Assembly: GCA_016208915.1 (NCBI GenBank)
Contig: JACQXE010000051.1
Span: forward strand, 28,814 to 92,813
Direction of reading: 5' to 3'
Length of the DNA: 64,000 nucleotides
Origin: Nitrospirota bacterium
Lineage (GTDB): Bacteria; Nitrospirota; Thermodesulfovibrionia; Thermodesulfovibrionales; UBA1546
Shown: in pieces, positions 1 through 11,253 of the stretch
Layout: each line of letters opens with the position of its first letter
How positions within the stretch are numbered: position 1 is the stretch's first letter
Notes under the pieces: model-generated
The model's database searches: none
Told to the model about the DNA's origin: nothing
What the model saw: only the letters and a program-made list of their open reading frames with translations
Made by a program: the position numbers and the translations under genes

Positions 1-1467
1 AAGACAATGTCTATCGCACAACAGTTATATGAGGGCATAGAGGTGGGCAAGGAAGGCTCTGTTGGTCTTATAACATATATGAGGACAGACTCCCACAGAG
101 TTGCGCCTGAGGCTCAGGAATGGGCAAGAGAACTTATCGGGAAGACATTCGGAAAAAACTATGTCCCTGAAAAACCTCCTGTATACAAGAGCAAGTCATC
201 TGCTCAGGACGCGCATGAGGCAATAAGACCTACATATGCCAACATGAAACCTGAGGATGTAACGACATATCTTTCAAAGGAGCAACTCGTCCTTTACACT
301 CTGATATGGAATCGTTTTTTATCAAGCCAGATGGCGCCTGCTCAGCTTGAACAGACAACATTTATAATAGGTACGAGGCTGCAGGGGTCTGTTGATATTG
401 ATGAAGGAAACGACTTCAGGGCATCAGGCACAGTTATCAGGTTCCGTGGTTTTATGGCGTTATGTACAGAGAGTAAAGAAGAAACAGAGGATGAGGAAAC
501 CAAGATACTCCCTGCTCTGAAAGAGGGAGAAAGGCTTAAACTTCTTGAACTCCTGCCCAAGCAGCATTTTACCCAGCCGCTGCCGCGTTATTCTGAGGCA
601 ACACTGGTAAAAGTACTCGAAGAGAAGGGCATAGGAAGACCGAGCACCTATGCGGCAATATTATCCACAATACAGGACAGAAAATATGTGCATAAGGAAG
701 AAGGAAAGTTTGCTCCCACAGAACTCGGGATTGTAGTTAATGATATGCTGGTTGAAAAATTTTCAGATGTTCTGGATATAGGCTTTACTGCAAAACTCGA
801 GGACAGGCTTGATAACATAGAAGAAGGAAAGATAAGGTGGGTAAAGGTGGTGAAGGATTTCTATAAGCCGTTCAGTCATGATCTTACAGAGGCAACAAAG
901 AGCACAGACAGGGTAAAACCACAGGATATTCCGACTGAAGAAAAGTGCGATAAATGCGGTCAGCCGATGGTGATACGATGGGGCAGGCACGGCAGGTTTA
1001 TGGCATGTTCTGGTTATCCTGAATGCAAAAACACAAAACCGCTTGAGGGTCAGGAGAGAAAAGACCAGCCAGCAGCAAGCAGCCGGCAGACAGATGAAAA
1101 ATGTGAGAAATGCGGCGCCCCGATGGTCATTAAGGCAGGGAGATATGGAAATTTCCTCGCCTGCTCAAAATATCCTGAGTGCAAGGCTACAAAGCCTCTG
1201 CCAACAGGCATCAAATGCCCGCTCGATGGCGGTGATATCATTGAGAGGCGGACAAAAAAAGGTAAGCTTTTCTGGAGTTGCAGCAATTATCCTAAATGCA
1301 AATTCGCGTCCTGGTACAGACCTGTTCCTCAGATATGTCCAGAATGCAAATCACCTTATCTCATGGAAAGACGGGGGAAAGACGGGACAGTAATTATTGT
1401 TTGTCCAAACAAAGAATGTGACTATAAGACTGACGTAAAGACCACAGAGCAGGGACAGGGAAAGTAG
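1..1467 (+). CDS. topA: DNA topoisomerase I, C-terminal part (5' end outside window)
   Basis: Type IA topoisomerase that relaxes negative supercoils through a 5'-phosphotyrosine intermediate. The reading frame is open to base 1, so the N-terminal Toprim region lies upstream of the window. The catalytic tyrosine is in the LITYMRTDS motif (codon at 76-78), and the typical RPSTYA motif follows near 640. The C terminus carries four zinc-ribbon modules of the form CxxC...CxxxxC, from about 949 to 1420, as in the usual bacterial TopA tail. A linker between two ribbons is encoded by a 7-nt-period repeat (1067-1094). The stop codon directly abuts the hisF start, which suggests one transcript. Confidence 0.96.
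   Translation, partial: KTMSIAQQLYEGIEVGKEGSVGLITYMRTDSHRVAPEAQEWARELIGKTFGKNYVPEKPPVYKSKSSAQDAHEAIRPTYANMKPEDVTTYLSKEQLVLYTLIWNRFLSSQMAPAQLEQTTFIIGTRLQGSVDIDEGNDFRASGTVIRFRGFMALCTESKEETEDEETKILPALKEGERLKLLELLPKQHFTQPLPRYSEATLVKVLEEKGIGRPSTYAAILSTIQDRKYVHKEEGKFAPTELGIVVNDMLVEKFSDVLDIGFTAKLEDRLDNIEEGKIRWVKVVKDFYKPFSHDLTEATKSTDRVKPQDIPTEEKCDKCGQPMVIRWGRHGRFMACSGYPECKNTKPLEGQERKDQPAASSRQTDEKCEKCGAPMVIKAGRYGNFLACSKYPECKATKPLPTGIKCPLDGGDIIERRTKKGKLFWSCSNYPKCKFASWYRPVPQICPECKSPYLMERRGKDGTVIIVCPNKECDYKTDVKTTEQGQGK
1067..1094. repeat. Heptanucleotide-period repeat inside topA
   Basis: Four units with period 7 (AGCCAGC, AGCAAGC, AGCCGGC, AGACAGA) encode the PAASSRQTD linker between zinc ribbons. They keep the reading frame. 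Similar 7-nt-period tracts occur in aspS, dapF and a lipoprotein gene of this window. Confidence 0.6.
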
Positions 1468-2313
1468 ATGCTTGCCAAAAGAATAATCCCATGCCTTGAT
1501 GTTAAAGACGGCAGGGTTGTAAAAGGCGTGAGTTTTCTGAATCTCAGGGATGCCGGGGATCCTGTTGAGAACGCAAAATTCTATGATGAGCAGGGCGCTG
1601 ACGAGCTTGTATTCCTCGACATAACAGCCTCTCATGAAAAAAGGAATATCATTATTGATGTTGTTATGAGGACTGCTGAAGATGTCTTTATGCCTTTGAC
1701 CGTTGGAGGAGGCATAAAAACACTCGATGATATAAGAGAACTTTTGAAATCAGGGTGCGATAAGGTCTCTGTAAATACTGCAGCTGTCAAGGATCCCATT
1801 TTTGTAAAAAGGGCGGCAGAGAGATTCGGGAGTCAGTGCATTGTTGTTGCGATTGATGCAAAACGCGTAATTGCAGGGATGACATTCACAGAGGATGAGA
1901 AGTGGATGAACGAATCATCTTTAAGAGAAGTGACTCTCCGAGATAATGAAGAAGCCAGTGATCTCAGGTGGGCTATATCTACACACGGCGGAAGAAAGAT
2001 GAAAAGGATAGATGCTGTAAAATGGGCAAAAAAGATGGAAGACCTTGGCGCAGGAGAGATCCTTCTTACGAGCATGGACAGGGATGGAACAAAGGACGGT
2101 TATGACATCGAACTCACAAGGACAATAGCTGAGGCTGTATCCATCCCGGTTATAGCATCCGGCGGTGTAGGCACGCTTGAACATCTGTACGAAGGCCTTG
2201 TGCATGGCAAGGCAGATGCAGCCCTCGCTGCCTCGATATTCCACTATAGAGAGTATACAATTAAAGAAGCAAAGGAATATCTCAAAGCCAAAGGCGTGGC
2301 TGTAAGGCTGTAG
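1468..2313 (+). CDS. hisF: Imidazole glycerol phosphate synthase cyclase subunit HisF
   Basis: Cyclase subunit of the HisF-HisH complex. It turns PRFAR plus ammonia into imidazole glycerol phosphate and AICAR in histidine synthesis. The (beta/alpha)8 barrel begins [20 protein letters not shown] with the first catalytic Asp. The second catalytic Asp is in VVAIDAKR, and phosphate-binding motifs TVGGGI and IASGGVG are present. At 281 aa it exceeds the usual 250-258 because about 25 acidic residues are inserted after AIDAKRV and before the conserved THGGRK. The ATG follows the topA stop with no gap, so translation is probably coupled. No other his gene is visible nearby. Confidence 0.96.
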   Translation: MLAKRIIPCLDVKDGRVVKGVSFLNLRDAGDPVENAKFYDEQGADELVFLDITASHEKRNIIIDVVMRTAEDVFMPLTVGGGIKTLDDIRELLKSGCDKVSVNTAAVKDPIFVKRAAERFGSQCIVVAIDAKRVIAGMTFTEDEKWMNESSLREVTLRDNEEASDLRWAISTHGGRKMKRIDAVKWAKKMEDLGAGEILLTSMDRDGTKDGYDIELTRTIAEAVSIPVIASGGVGTLEHLYEGLVHGKADAALAASIFHYREYTIKEAKEYLKAKGVAVRL

Positions 2314-2417
2314 ATTCTACTCTTCAGTCCCGTATCTCTGCCTTTCCAAACTTCCTGTTATCCGCACATTTAGAATCTGCTATAATTTTCAATAGTACAG
2401 ATAAAAGAGAGGGAAAT

Positions 2418-2645
2418 ATGGCAGAAAGGAATAATAAACTTGATGAAATATCAAATCAACTTAACGAAAATATATTAGCCGTAAAGGGAACATTAGAACT
2501 CATAGATACCTCAGTTACAGAAGACGAACTGCAAGAACTTTTGCATAAGGCAATTGAAAGGATGGACGTGATTCAGGGACTATCTAACAATATGCTTGCT
2601 GTTTTAAAAAATTGCTTTGACAAATTAGGTGAGACTAAGAAATGA
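2418..2645 (+). CDS. Small helical protein of unknown function
   Basis: 75-residue soluble protein predicted to be almost entirely alpha-helical. Its heptad-like pattern (LNENILAVKGTLELID...) recalls the dimerisation helices of histidine kinases, but there is no phosphorylatable His and no ATPase domain. A good Shine-Dalgarno (GAGAGGGAAAT) precedes the ATG and a TATAAT box lies about 30 nt upstream, so it is probably expressed. It stands alone between hisF and the convergent aspS. I do not recognise a family. Confidence 0.55.
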   Translation: MAERNNKLDEISNQLNENILAVKGTLELIDTSVTEDELQELLHKAIERMDVIQGLSNNMLAVLKNCFDKLGETKK

Positions 2646-2773
2646 CAAGTGCCGCAGTTGAATGTTGCAGTAGTTAAAATATAATGTTAGCCTGCAAATT
2701 TCTCCTGTTACTCTTTATTTTGGGATATCTCTAAAATTGCTGACAAATAGGTGTAATGACCGATTTTGCTTTA

Positions 2774-4576
2774 TTACTCCACCGGCATGTCGGTCTTGAT
2801 ATGTAGTTCTTTGAGTTGTTTCGGTTCAACTGTTGATGGAGCTCCTGACATCATACAGAATGCTTTTTGGGTCTTCGGGAAGGCAATTACATCTCTGATT
2901 GACGTTGCTCCAACCATTATCATCACAAGCCTGTCAAGGCCAAGTGCCAATCCGCCATGCGGAGGCGCGCCATACTGAAGCGCATCGAGCAGGAATCCGA
3001 ATTTCATCCTTGCCTCTTCATCAGGCATATTCAGAACCTCGAACATCTTCTTCTGGACATCCTGCCTATGTATACGAATGCTTCCTCCGCCTATTTCATA
3101 TCCATTAAGGACAATATCATATGCCTTTGCTCTTAAACCAGTGAACAGTGAACGGTGAACAGTGAACAGTTCCGGATCTGACAGATTCAATGAAAGCATC
3201 TTCTCCATATCCTCATTCATTGGTGATGTGAATGGATGGTGCATTGCCTGAAATCTTGCTTCTTCTTCATCCCATTCAAGAAGAGGAAAATCGAGTATCC
3301 ATGCAAACTTGTATCCGGGCTGAATGAGTTTTAATCTTTTGCCGAGTTCTAATCTTAGTCGGCTCAGGATGTCGTAAGTCACTTTTGGCTTATCAGCAAT
3401 AAAGAGCATAATGTCACCTTCTTCTGCTTCAAGCCTTTGAGCCATCTGTCTTAAAACATCCTCAGGGAAGAACTTTGACATTGGTGATTCAAAACCATTT
3501 TTGACCTTTATCCATGCAAGGCCTTTTGCGCCGAATAACTGCGCCTCTGCTGTGAGCATGTCTATGTCTTTCCTTGAAAGCCCTGCCATTCCTTTTCCAG
3601 TGATTGCCTTAACCATCCCGCCTGATTGGAGTGCATCGAGGAACACCTTGAATGTGCCTTTTGAAGCGAGATCTGCCATGTCTTTAAGTTCAAGCCCGAA
3701 TCTTAAATCTGGTTTGTCATTGCCGAATCTCTCCATTGATTCATGATAGCTTAATCTTTGGAATGGAATTTCTATCTCTGTGCCGAGCACTTCCTTGAAG
3801 AGCTTTCGCATCATCCCTTCTATAAGTGAGAGGATATCCTCCTTGTCAATAAAAGACATCTCTAAATCAACCTGTGTAAATTCAGGCTGCCTGTCTGCGC
3901 GGAGGTCTTCATCACGGAAGCATTTTACGATCTGAAAATATTTTTCTAAACCTGAAACCATCAGTATCTGCTTGAAAAGCTGTGGTGATTGTGGAAGCGC
4001 ATAGAAATGTCCAGGATTCAGACGGCTTGGGACAAGATAATCCCTTGCTCCTTCAGGAGTTGATTTTGTGAGCATTGGCGTTTCGATCTCGAGGAATCCC
4101 CTCTCATCAAAGTAGTCCCTTACGACCTTCGTGATTTTATGACGCATGATTAAATTCTGCTGCATCTCAGGTCTTCTCAGATCAAGATACCTGTGCTTTA
4201 ATCTCAGCACCTCCCCTGCATCAGCAGCCTCCTCCATGTTATACGGAAGTGGCGATGCCTCATTCAGGACTTCGAGTTTCTGAACATACATCTCTACCAT
4301 TCCTGTTGGGATTGAGGTATTTTCTGTGCCTTCAGGTCTTTTTCTGATTTCACCTGATACAGCGATGACATACTCTGCCCTCAGGTCATGCGCCATAGAA
4401 TGCGCATCACCTGCAATATCAGGGCTGAATACAACCTGACACAGGCCGCTCCTGTCTCTGAGATCTATGAATATAAGTCCGCCGTGGTCTCTTCGCCTAA
4501 ATATCCATCCAGCAAGATTTAGACTTGAGCCAATGTCAGATTCTTTTAGTTCACCACACCCTTTATCTCTTTTCAT
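2774..4576 (-). CDS. aspS: Aspartyl-tRNA synthetase
   Basis: Class II synthetase charging tRNA-Asp (or tRNA-Asp/Asn in non-discriminating forms). 600 aa, the bacterial type with OB-fold, catalytic core and GAD insertion. Motif 2 is visible as [20 protein letters not shown] and motif 3 as [13 protein letters not shown]. The conserved segment before [17 protein letters not shown] is about 13 residues longer than normal. The extra residues ([10 protein letters not shown]) are encoded by a 7-nt-period repeat at 3140-3170. The start overlaps the end of the upstream pseudouridine synthase gene by 14 nt, so the two are likely cotranscribed. Confidence 0.97.
   Translation of the reverse strand: MKRDKGCGELKESDIGSSLNLAGWIFRRRDHGGLIFIDLRDRSGLCQVVFSPDIAGDAHSMAHDLRAEYVIAVSGEIRKRPEGTENTSIPTGMVEMYVQKLEVLNEASPLPYNMEEAADAGEVLRLKHRYLDLRRPEMQQNLIMRHKITKVVRDYFDERGFLEIETPMLTKSTPEGARDYLVPSRLNPGHFYALPQSPQLFKQILMVSGLEKYFQIVKCFRDEDLRADRQPEFTQVDLEMSFIDKEDILSLIEGMMRKLFKEVLGTEIEIPFQRLSYHESMERFGNDKPDLRFGLELKDMADLASKGTFKVFLDALQSGGMVKAITGKGMAGLSRKDIDMLTAEAQLFGAKGLAWIKVKNGFESPMSKFFPEDVLRQMAQRLEAEEGDIMLFIADKPKVTYDILSRLRLELGKRLKLIQPGYKFAWILDFPLLEWDEEEARFQAMHHPFTSPMNEDMEKMLSLNLSDPELFTVHRSLFTGLRAKAYDIVLNGYEIGGGSIRIHRQDVQKKMFEVLNMPDEEARMKFGFLLDALQYGAPPHGGLALGLDRLVMIMVGATSIRDVIAFPKTQKAFCMMSGAPSTVEPKQLKELHIKTDMPVE
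3140..3170. repeat. Heptanucleotide tandem repeat inside aspS
   Basis: Units AGTGAAC, AGTGAAC, GGTGAAC, AGTGAAC and a partial fifth run through the aspS reading frame. They create an in-frame insertion in a surface segment of the enzyme. Period 7 with a single substitution among the four full units. Confidence 0.8.
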
Positions 4577-5291
4577 TGGATACTTCTTTCTTTATCTTTT
4601 TAACCTCATCAGGAGTGAGATATCTTATTTCTCCTGGTGGAAGCTTTCCAATATTGATCCCGTTAATTCTCACGCGTTGTAGCTTTATGACAGAGTGCCC
4701 GACCTTTTCGAGCATTCTCCTTATCTGCCTTTTCCTTCCTTCATAAATCGTGATCTCAATCCAAGAGTTCTCCTCTGCTTTGCGGAGCTTTTTAACTTTA
4801 GCAGGAGCGGTCATGCCATCCTCCAGTTTAACGCCTCTTTGCAATTTTTCTATCTGAGAGTCATCTAAAAAACCTTTTATTTTAACATGATACGTCTTGG
4901 AAATCTTCTTTGAGGGATGAAGAATTGCATGTGCAAAATCGCCGTCATTTGTTAGAAGGAGAAGACCTTCTGAATCATAGTCAAGCCTTCCAACAGGAAA
5001 AACCCTGTAGTTTATTCTTTTCAGAAATTCTCTTACAGTTGGTCTTTCTTCAGATTTGGAAAGGGTAGTGATTACACCCCTCGGTTTGTTCATCATAAGG
5101 TATACCTTAGGCTCTGGTTTTGTGAGGAGTTTCCCGTCTAACTTTATATGGTCTTTTGTGATATCAGCCTTCATGCCGAGAATTGCCACCTGCCCATTCA
5201 CAGTGACCCTTCTTTCGAGGATGATATCTTCTGCAGCACGGCGTGATGCAATCCCCATTTTTGCAAGTATCTTCTGAAGCCTTTCTTCCAT
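4563..5291 (-). CDS. rluB: 23S rRNA pseudouridine synthase, RluB/RsuA family
   Basis: Isomerises a uridine in 23S rRNA to pseudouridine. An N-terminal S4 RNA-binding domain (about residues 1-60, [20 protein letters not shown]) is followed by the catalytic domain with [17 protein letters not shown], whose first Asp is the nucleophile. The KTYHVKIKG and GRKRQIRRM motifs are typical of RluB/E/F and RsuA. The ATG at 5291 is preferred over one six codons upstream because it matches the family N terminus. Function within the RluB/RsuA group cannot be fixed from sequence alone. It overlaps aspS by 14 nt. Confidence 0.9.
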   Translation of the reverse strand: MEERLQKILAKMGIASRRAAEDIILERRVTVNGQVAILGMKADITKDHIKLDGKLLTKPEPKVYLMMNKPRGVITTLSKSEERPTVREFLKRINYRVFPVGRLDYDSEGLLLLTNDGDFAHAILHPSKKISKTYHVKIKGFLDDSQIEKLQRGVKLEDGMTAPAKVKKLRKAEENSWIEITIYEGRKRQIRRMLEKVGHSVIKLQRVRINGINIGKLPPGEIRYLTPDEVKKIKKEVSNEKR

Positions 5292-5423
5292 AGTGTATAA
5301 TGATAACACAAAAACATCAGTTTCTATTTAAAATGTCTGTAAATTAGTATATATTTATATCAAATCTCGAATCTGAAGTTTAGAAGTTAAATTGAACAAG
5401 AGAACAGAAAGAATTATCCAGGC

Positions 5424-7645
<2,222 letters not shown>

Positions 7646-7662
7646 TTGAAAAGGAATTTATT

Positions 7663-8013
7663 ATGCATATTGATAGTTACAGCTTCGGGAAGATAGTCAT
7701 AAATAGCAAGACCTACACCTCTGATGTAATCATGTATCCTGGAAGGGTTGATTCTTCGTGGTGGCGTAAGGAAGGGCATTATCTTCAGACGGTTGATTTG
7801 GAAGACGTAATAAATGCAAAACCAGATATTTTGATAATCGGCACGGGGCATGATGGCGTCATGAGGGTGCCTGATGAAACACTGAAGCTTATTAAATCAA
7901 AAGGCATCAATGTTTATATTGATATAACCGGCAGGGCAGTGGAAGAATTTAATAGATTGCAAACTGAAAAGCCTGAAAAAGTTATAATTGCAGCGCTGCA
8001 TTTGACATGCTGA
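7663..8013 (+). CDS. MTH938/DUF498 domain protein
   Basis: 116-residue single-domain protein of the MTH938-like (DUF498/NDUFAF3/AAMDC) fold. The family core is visible as VIMYPGRVDSSWWRKEGH followed by KPDILIIGTGHDGVMRVP and a C-terminal VIIAALHLTC. The biochemical role is unknown in bacteria; a eukaryotic relative assists complex I assembly. It follows ligA by 17 nt on the same strand. A long inverted-repeat element begins just after its stop. Confidence 0.85.
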   Translation: MHIDSYSFGKIVINSKTYTSDVIMYPGRVDSSWWRKEGHYLQTVDLEDVINAKPDILIIGTGHDGVMRVPDETLKLIKSKGINVYIDITGRAVEEFNRLQTEKPEKVIIAALHLTC

Positions 8014-8020
8014 GAAAAAC

Positions 8021-8247
8021 AATACTCTGGTATATCGTTCTCAAAAGGTTTGAAATGCGACAGAATATACAAGCAGATTTCGAATCCTTATTCGAAAAAA
8101 TATGAAATGTGGTTTGAACCTTCGACTAAAGTCTCCGGTTACATAGGATTTGGAATGTCTGTTAGCCAAGGCTTCTCCGCCTCTGCGGATTCGCTGAGGC
8201 GAAAAGGTGTCGCTTCAAAACTTTTTCGCCCGACATACCAGAGTATT
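8021..8247. repeat. Long inverted-repeat (MITE-like) element
   Basis: Imperfect inverted arms of about 40 bp (8021-8062 and 8208-8247) both begin AATACTCTGGTAT when read inward and end in a TGCGACA/AGCGACA motif. Inside lie a small hairpin (TTTCGAATCCTTATTCGAAA, 8078-8097) and a GC-rich segment near 8170-8205. It fills the gap between the MTH938-like gene and the glycosylase gene. A 71-codon open frame across it looks accidental. Confidence 0.65.
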
Positions 8248-8261
8248 ACAACTAAAATTAC

Positions 8262-8900
8262 ATGAAAAACAAAAAACTCATTGAGATTTACAAAAGATTA
8301 TATAAATCCTTTGGTCCTCAGCACTGGTGGCCGGGTGATACTCCTTTTGAGGTGGCTGTGGGTGCGATACTTACCCAGAACACGAACTGGGGGAATGTTG
8401 AAAAGGCGATAAACAACCTCAAGAGAGAAAAACTTCTTAATGCAAAGGCAATCCATAAGATGCCTGTAAATAAACTGGCTTCACTCATAAGGCCTGCGGG
8501 TTATTTTAATGTGAAAGCAAAGCGTCTGAAATCATTTATTGATTTTCTTATGAACGATTACCATGGAAGCATGGGAAAAATGAGAAAGGGCGAGATGTAT
8601 TCCCTGAGAGAAAAACTTTTAAGTGTGAATGGCATTGGCCCTGAGACAGCCGATTCAATCCTTCTCTTTGCGCTTGCTAAGCCCATCTTTGTGATAGATG
8701 CATATACCAAGAGAGTTCTTTCAAGGCATGATATACTTGATCACGATGAATCTTATGATAAATTTCAGGAACTTTTCCATTCATCTTTAAAAAAAGATGT
8801 TAAACTCTTTAATGAGTATCATGCGCTTTTTGTTAGGGTTGGAAAAACTTTCTGTAAAACAAAACCGGTTTGTGGTGAATGTCCTTTGAATTCGATATGA
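8262..8900 (+). CDS. HhH-GPD DNA glycosylase (endonuclease III/MagIII-like)
   Basis: Base-excision repair glycosylase of the helix-hairpin-helix superfamily, 212 aa. The HhH-GPD motif reads VNGIGPETADSILLFA...FVIDAYTKR. The catalytic Asp is present, but the position of the EndoIII lyase lysine is Glu, as in monofunctional MagIII-like alkyl-base glycosylases. The C terminus has three cysteines of a 4Fe-4S loop (CKTKPVCGECP), but the fourth is missing: the stop codon TGA falls exactly where that Cys codon is expected. P-element A starts 4 nt after the stop. The ATG is at the edge of the preceding inverted-repeat element. Confidence 0.88.
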   Translation: MKNKKLIEIYKRLYKSFGPQHWWPGDTPFEVAVGAILTQNTNWGNVEKAINNLKREKLLNAKAIHKMPVNKLASLIRPAGYFNVKAKRLKSFIDFLMNDYHGSMGKMRKGEMYSLREKLLSVNGIGPETADSILLFALAKPIFVIDAYTKRVLSRHDILDHDESYDKFQELFHSSLKKDVKLFNEYHALFVRVGKTFCKTKPVCGECPLNSI

Positions 8901-8903
8901 CGG

Positions 8904-9019
8904 ACAGGCAAGGCATAACATCCTCGCTCATTCTCGGTCGTTCCAACCTCCGAGGTGAATTCTGTCCCGTCTTAAGGCTGGCAGAATTCAAAGCCGCTCA
9001 AATGTTATACCTTGCCTGT
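8904..9019 (+). repeat. P-element copy A (structured palindromic repeat)
   Basis: Terminal stem P1 is ACAGGCAAGGCATAACAT (8904-8921) paired with 9002-9019, one mismatch. The joining segment CGCTCATT and hairpin P2 CTCGG...CCGAG follow. Stem P3 is TGAATTCTG/CAGAATTCA, then AGCCGCTCAAA. P3 differs completely from the TTTTGCC/GGCAAAA form of other copies yet pairs perfectly. It begins 4 nt after the glycosylase stop. Confidence 0.8.
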
Positions 9020-9050
9020 TTTGTCTATAATAAAGAGTGTAGGATTTAGG

Positions 9051-9884
9051 ATGAAAACCTTATCTCTAGGTTACTCTCCATGCCCCAATGATACATTTAT
9101 CTTCTACGGTCTTGTGCATGCCAAGATAGATACAGACAATCTGCAATTCAAGGAAATCCTTCTTGATGTCGAGACTCTGAACCAGATGGCTGTTAAGGGC
9201 GAGCTCGATATCACAAAGGTCTCCTTTAATGCATTCGGAAATCTCAGGGACAAGTATTGCCTGTTACGCTCAGGCGGAGCATTGGGCAGGGGATGCGGGC
9301 CTCTTGTCGTATCTCTTAAAGGATATGAGATGAAAGATTTGAAAGGCAAGAAGATTGCTATTCCTGGAAGAATGACAACAGCATATCTTCTTCTTCAGTT
9401 ATTCGACCCTTCTTTTAAGGATAATGTAAAGATTATGGCATTCAGCGATATTATGGATGCTGTTAAAAAAGGCGAGGTTGATGCAGGGCTTGTCATCCAT
9501 GAGAGCAGGTTTACTTATAGGTCCTATGGACTTAAGAAGGTTATAGACCTCGGTAAGTGGTGGGAAGAGGAAACAGGACTTCCTATCCCTTTAGGATGTA
9601 TTCTTGCCAAGAGAACTCTCGGAACCGATTTGATACACAGAATAAGCAACCTGATAAAGAAGAGCGTTATCTTTGCAATGAGCAAGAGAAATGAGCCTAA
9701 AAAATACATTAAAAAGCATTCTCAGGAATTCAAGGATTCTGTTATAGATGCCCATATAAATCTTTATGTAAATGATTACACCGTAGATATCGGCGAGGAC
9801 GGCGTTATGGCTGTAAGGCTGCTTTTTGATATGGCAGAGAAAAAGGGAATAATTAAAAAATCATCAACTCCGATATTTATTTAG
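9051..9884 (+). CDS. mqnD: 1,4-dihydroxy-6-naphthoate synthase
   Basis: Converts cyclic dehypoxanthine futalosine to 1,4-dihydroxy-6-naphthoate in the futalosine route to menaquinone. The family signature LSLGYSPCPNDTFIFYGLVH is at the N terminus, and the periplasmic-binding-protein-like fold continues through GRGCGPLVVS and LPIPLGCILAKR. 277 aa, normal length. The ATG at 9051 follows AGGATTTAGG and matches the family start; an upstream in-frame start would read back into P-element A. A second futalosine gene (mqnB) lies at 36.9 kb, supporting this route over the Men pathway. Confidence 0.93.
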   Translation: MKTLSLGYSPCPNDTFIFYGLVHAKIDTDNLQFKEILLDVETLNQMAVKGELDITKVSFNAFGNLRDKYCLLRSGGALGRGCGPLVVSLKGYEMKDLKGKKIAIPGRMTTAYLLLQLFDPSFKDNVKIMAFSDIMDAVKKGEVDAGLVIHESRFTYRSYGLKKVIDLGKWWEEETGLPIPLGCILAKRTLGTDLIHRISNLIKKSVIFAMSKRNEPKKYIKKHSQEFKDSVIDAHINLYVNDYTVDIGEDGVMAVRLLFDMAEKKGIIKKSSTPIFI

Positions 9885-9910
9885 CTTTTTTCAATGAAAA
9901 GTTTAAATAT

Positions 9911-10099
9911 GAGAGGGAGCTTTCTTTTTGCTCATTCCCTGCCTGCCGCCTGCCTGCCGGTAGGCAGGGCCGGCAGGTCGGCCTTTCGGCCTGCGAGGTT
10001 TTTGCCTTACCCCCCCTAAAATCCCCCCTTGATAAGGGGGGACTAAGGGGGGGTGTTGAACTATCGGCAAAAAAATCCGCTCAAAGAAAGCTCCCTCTC
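9911..10099 (+). repeat. P-element copy F with two nested inserts
   Basis: Perfect terminal stem GAGAGGGAGCTTTCTT (9911-9926) with 10084-10099. The conserved GCTCATTC segment is followed by a CCTGCCTGCCGG-type palindromic insert. P2 is rewritten as GGCC-TTT-CGGCC, and P3 is TTTTTGCC/GGCAAAAA. The P3 loop holds a second insert rich in C and G runs (about 10009-10053), almost identical to one in copy E. It lies 27 nt after the mqnD stop and displaces the usual leader of dinB. Confidence 0.8.
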
Positions 10100-10121
10100 A
10101 AAAAAACAATAATAATTGCCA

Positions 10122-11150
10122 ATGCGCCGAATCCTTCACATAGACATGGATGCTTTTTTTGCTGCTGTTGAGCGGAAGCGGCATCCTGAACTGGCAGGCA
10201 AACCTGTTGTAATAGGCGGGAGTGGAGACCCCAGAGAAAGGGGTGTTGTCTCAACAGCGTCTTATGAAGCGAGAAAATTCGGTATCCGTTCTGCAATGCC
10301 TCTGAGGACTGCGTACAAACTCTGCCCGGAAGCAATTTTTCTTTCTGTGGATTATGAGGAATATTCAAGGGTTTCGGGAGAGGTCAAGAATATTCTCAGG
10401 GAGTTCAGCCCGGTGATGGAAGATGTGGGTATTGATGAGGCATTTCTTGATATTTCAGAGAGACCTGAACTGTCGGAGGATATAGGAAGAAAGCTAAAAG
10501 ACGTGATAAAAAATAAACTTGATCTTACCTGCTCAGTAGGTGTTGCACCGAACAAGCTGCTTGCAAAGATTGCATCTGAAATGCAGAAGCCTGACGGTCT
10601 TACTATAATCACTGAAGGGGATATGGAAAAACTTGTCTGGCCATTACATGTAAGAAAGCTCTGGGGAGTTGGTCCTAAAACAGAGATGCATCTTAAAGGT
10701 ATCGGCATAAAAACGATAGGTGAGCTTGCAGCAGTGCCGATTGAAAGATTAAAAGAACAGTTTGGAAATTCTTATGGAAATTATCTCTATGAAGCGTCAA
10801 GAGGCATTGATGAAACTCCGCTCATAACCCACTGGGAGCCTAAGTCATCAAGCAGGGAAATCACATTCCAGAGGGATACAAATGACTGGCAGACGATTGC
10901 AAGGACACTCGCAGATCTTACAAAGAAAGTTGCCGATGATATGAGGCATTCGGGTTATCTGTGCAGGACAGTTACAGTTAAGATAAGATTTGAAGATTTT
11001 ACGACCTATACGAGGGCAAAGACATTGTCCGAATTCACAGACTCAACAGAGGTGATAAGAAAAGCAGCCTTTGAGGCATTAGGTAGGTTCGAATTAAAAA
11101 ACAAGGTAAGGCTGATTGGGGCCAGGGTCAGTAATTTTAAGAAAGTTTAA
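10122..11150 (+). CDS. dinB: DNA polymerase IV (Y family)
   Basis: Error-prone translesion polymerase. The N-terminal palm motif is HIDMDAFFAAVERKRHPEL, with a catalytic Asp, and VGIDEAFLDIS holds the acidic pair. An HhH fingers/thumb region (LWGVGPKTEMHLKGIGIKT) and a little-finger domain follow. 342 aa, full length. ATG at 10122 is chosen; a TTG two codons upstream is also possible. No Shine-Dalgarno is visible, because P-element F ends only about 20 nt upstream. I do not see a beta-clamp motif clearly at the C terminus. Confidence 0.95.
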   Translation: MRRILHIDMDAFFAAVERKRHPELAGKPVVIGGSGDPRERGVVSTASYEARKFGIRSAMPLRTAYKLCPEAIFLSVDYEEYSRVSGEVKNILREFSPVMEDVGIDEAFLDISERPELSEDIGRKLKDVIKNKLDLTCSVGVAPNKLLAKIASEMQKPDGLTIITEGDMEKLVWPLHVRKLWGVGPKTEMHLKGIGIKTIGELAAVPIERLKEQFGNSYGNYLYEASRGIDETPLITHWEPKSSSREITFQRDTNDWQTIARTLADLTKKVADDMRHSGYLCRTVTVKIRFEDFTTYTRAKTLSEFTDSTEVIRKAAFEALGRFELKNKVRLIGARVSNFKKV

Positions 11151-11253
11151 TTCTGATTTTCGTGTTGCTGAAATAAAAACAGTAAGCTATACTTTATAAT
11201 TATTAATTTTTGCTCGGGTATGTTGTCAAAATATTGAATTGGAGACCCAGACA

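Noticed and set aside
8050..8265. 71-codon open frame between the MTH938-like gene and the glycosylase
   Set aside because: It runs across both arms of the long inverted-repeat element and encodes nothing recognisable.
8898..8900. Selenocysteine UGA in the glycosylase gene
   Set aside because: The following hairpin is a dispersed repeat found after many unrelated stop codons, and a Sec ligand for a 4Fe-4S cluster would be exceptional.
8904..9019. P-elements considered as ordinary rho-independent terminators
   Set aside because: Stems are long and AT-containing, most lack a T-run, and conserved single-stranded segments recur between copies. A termination role remains possible but does not explain the conservation.
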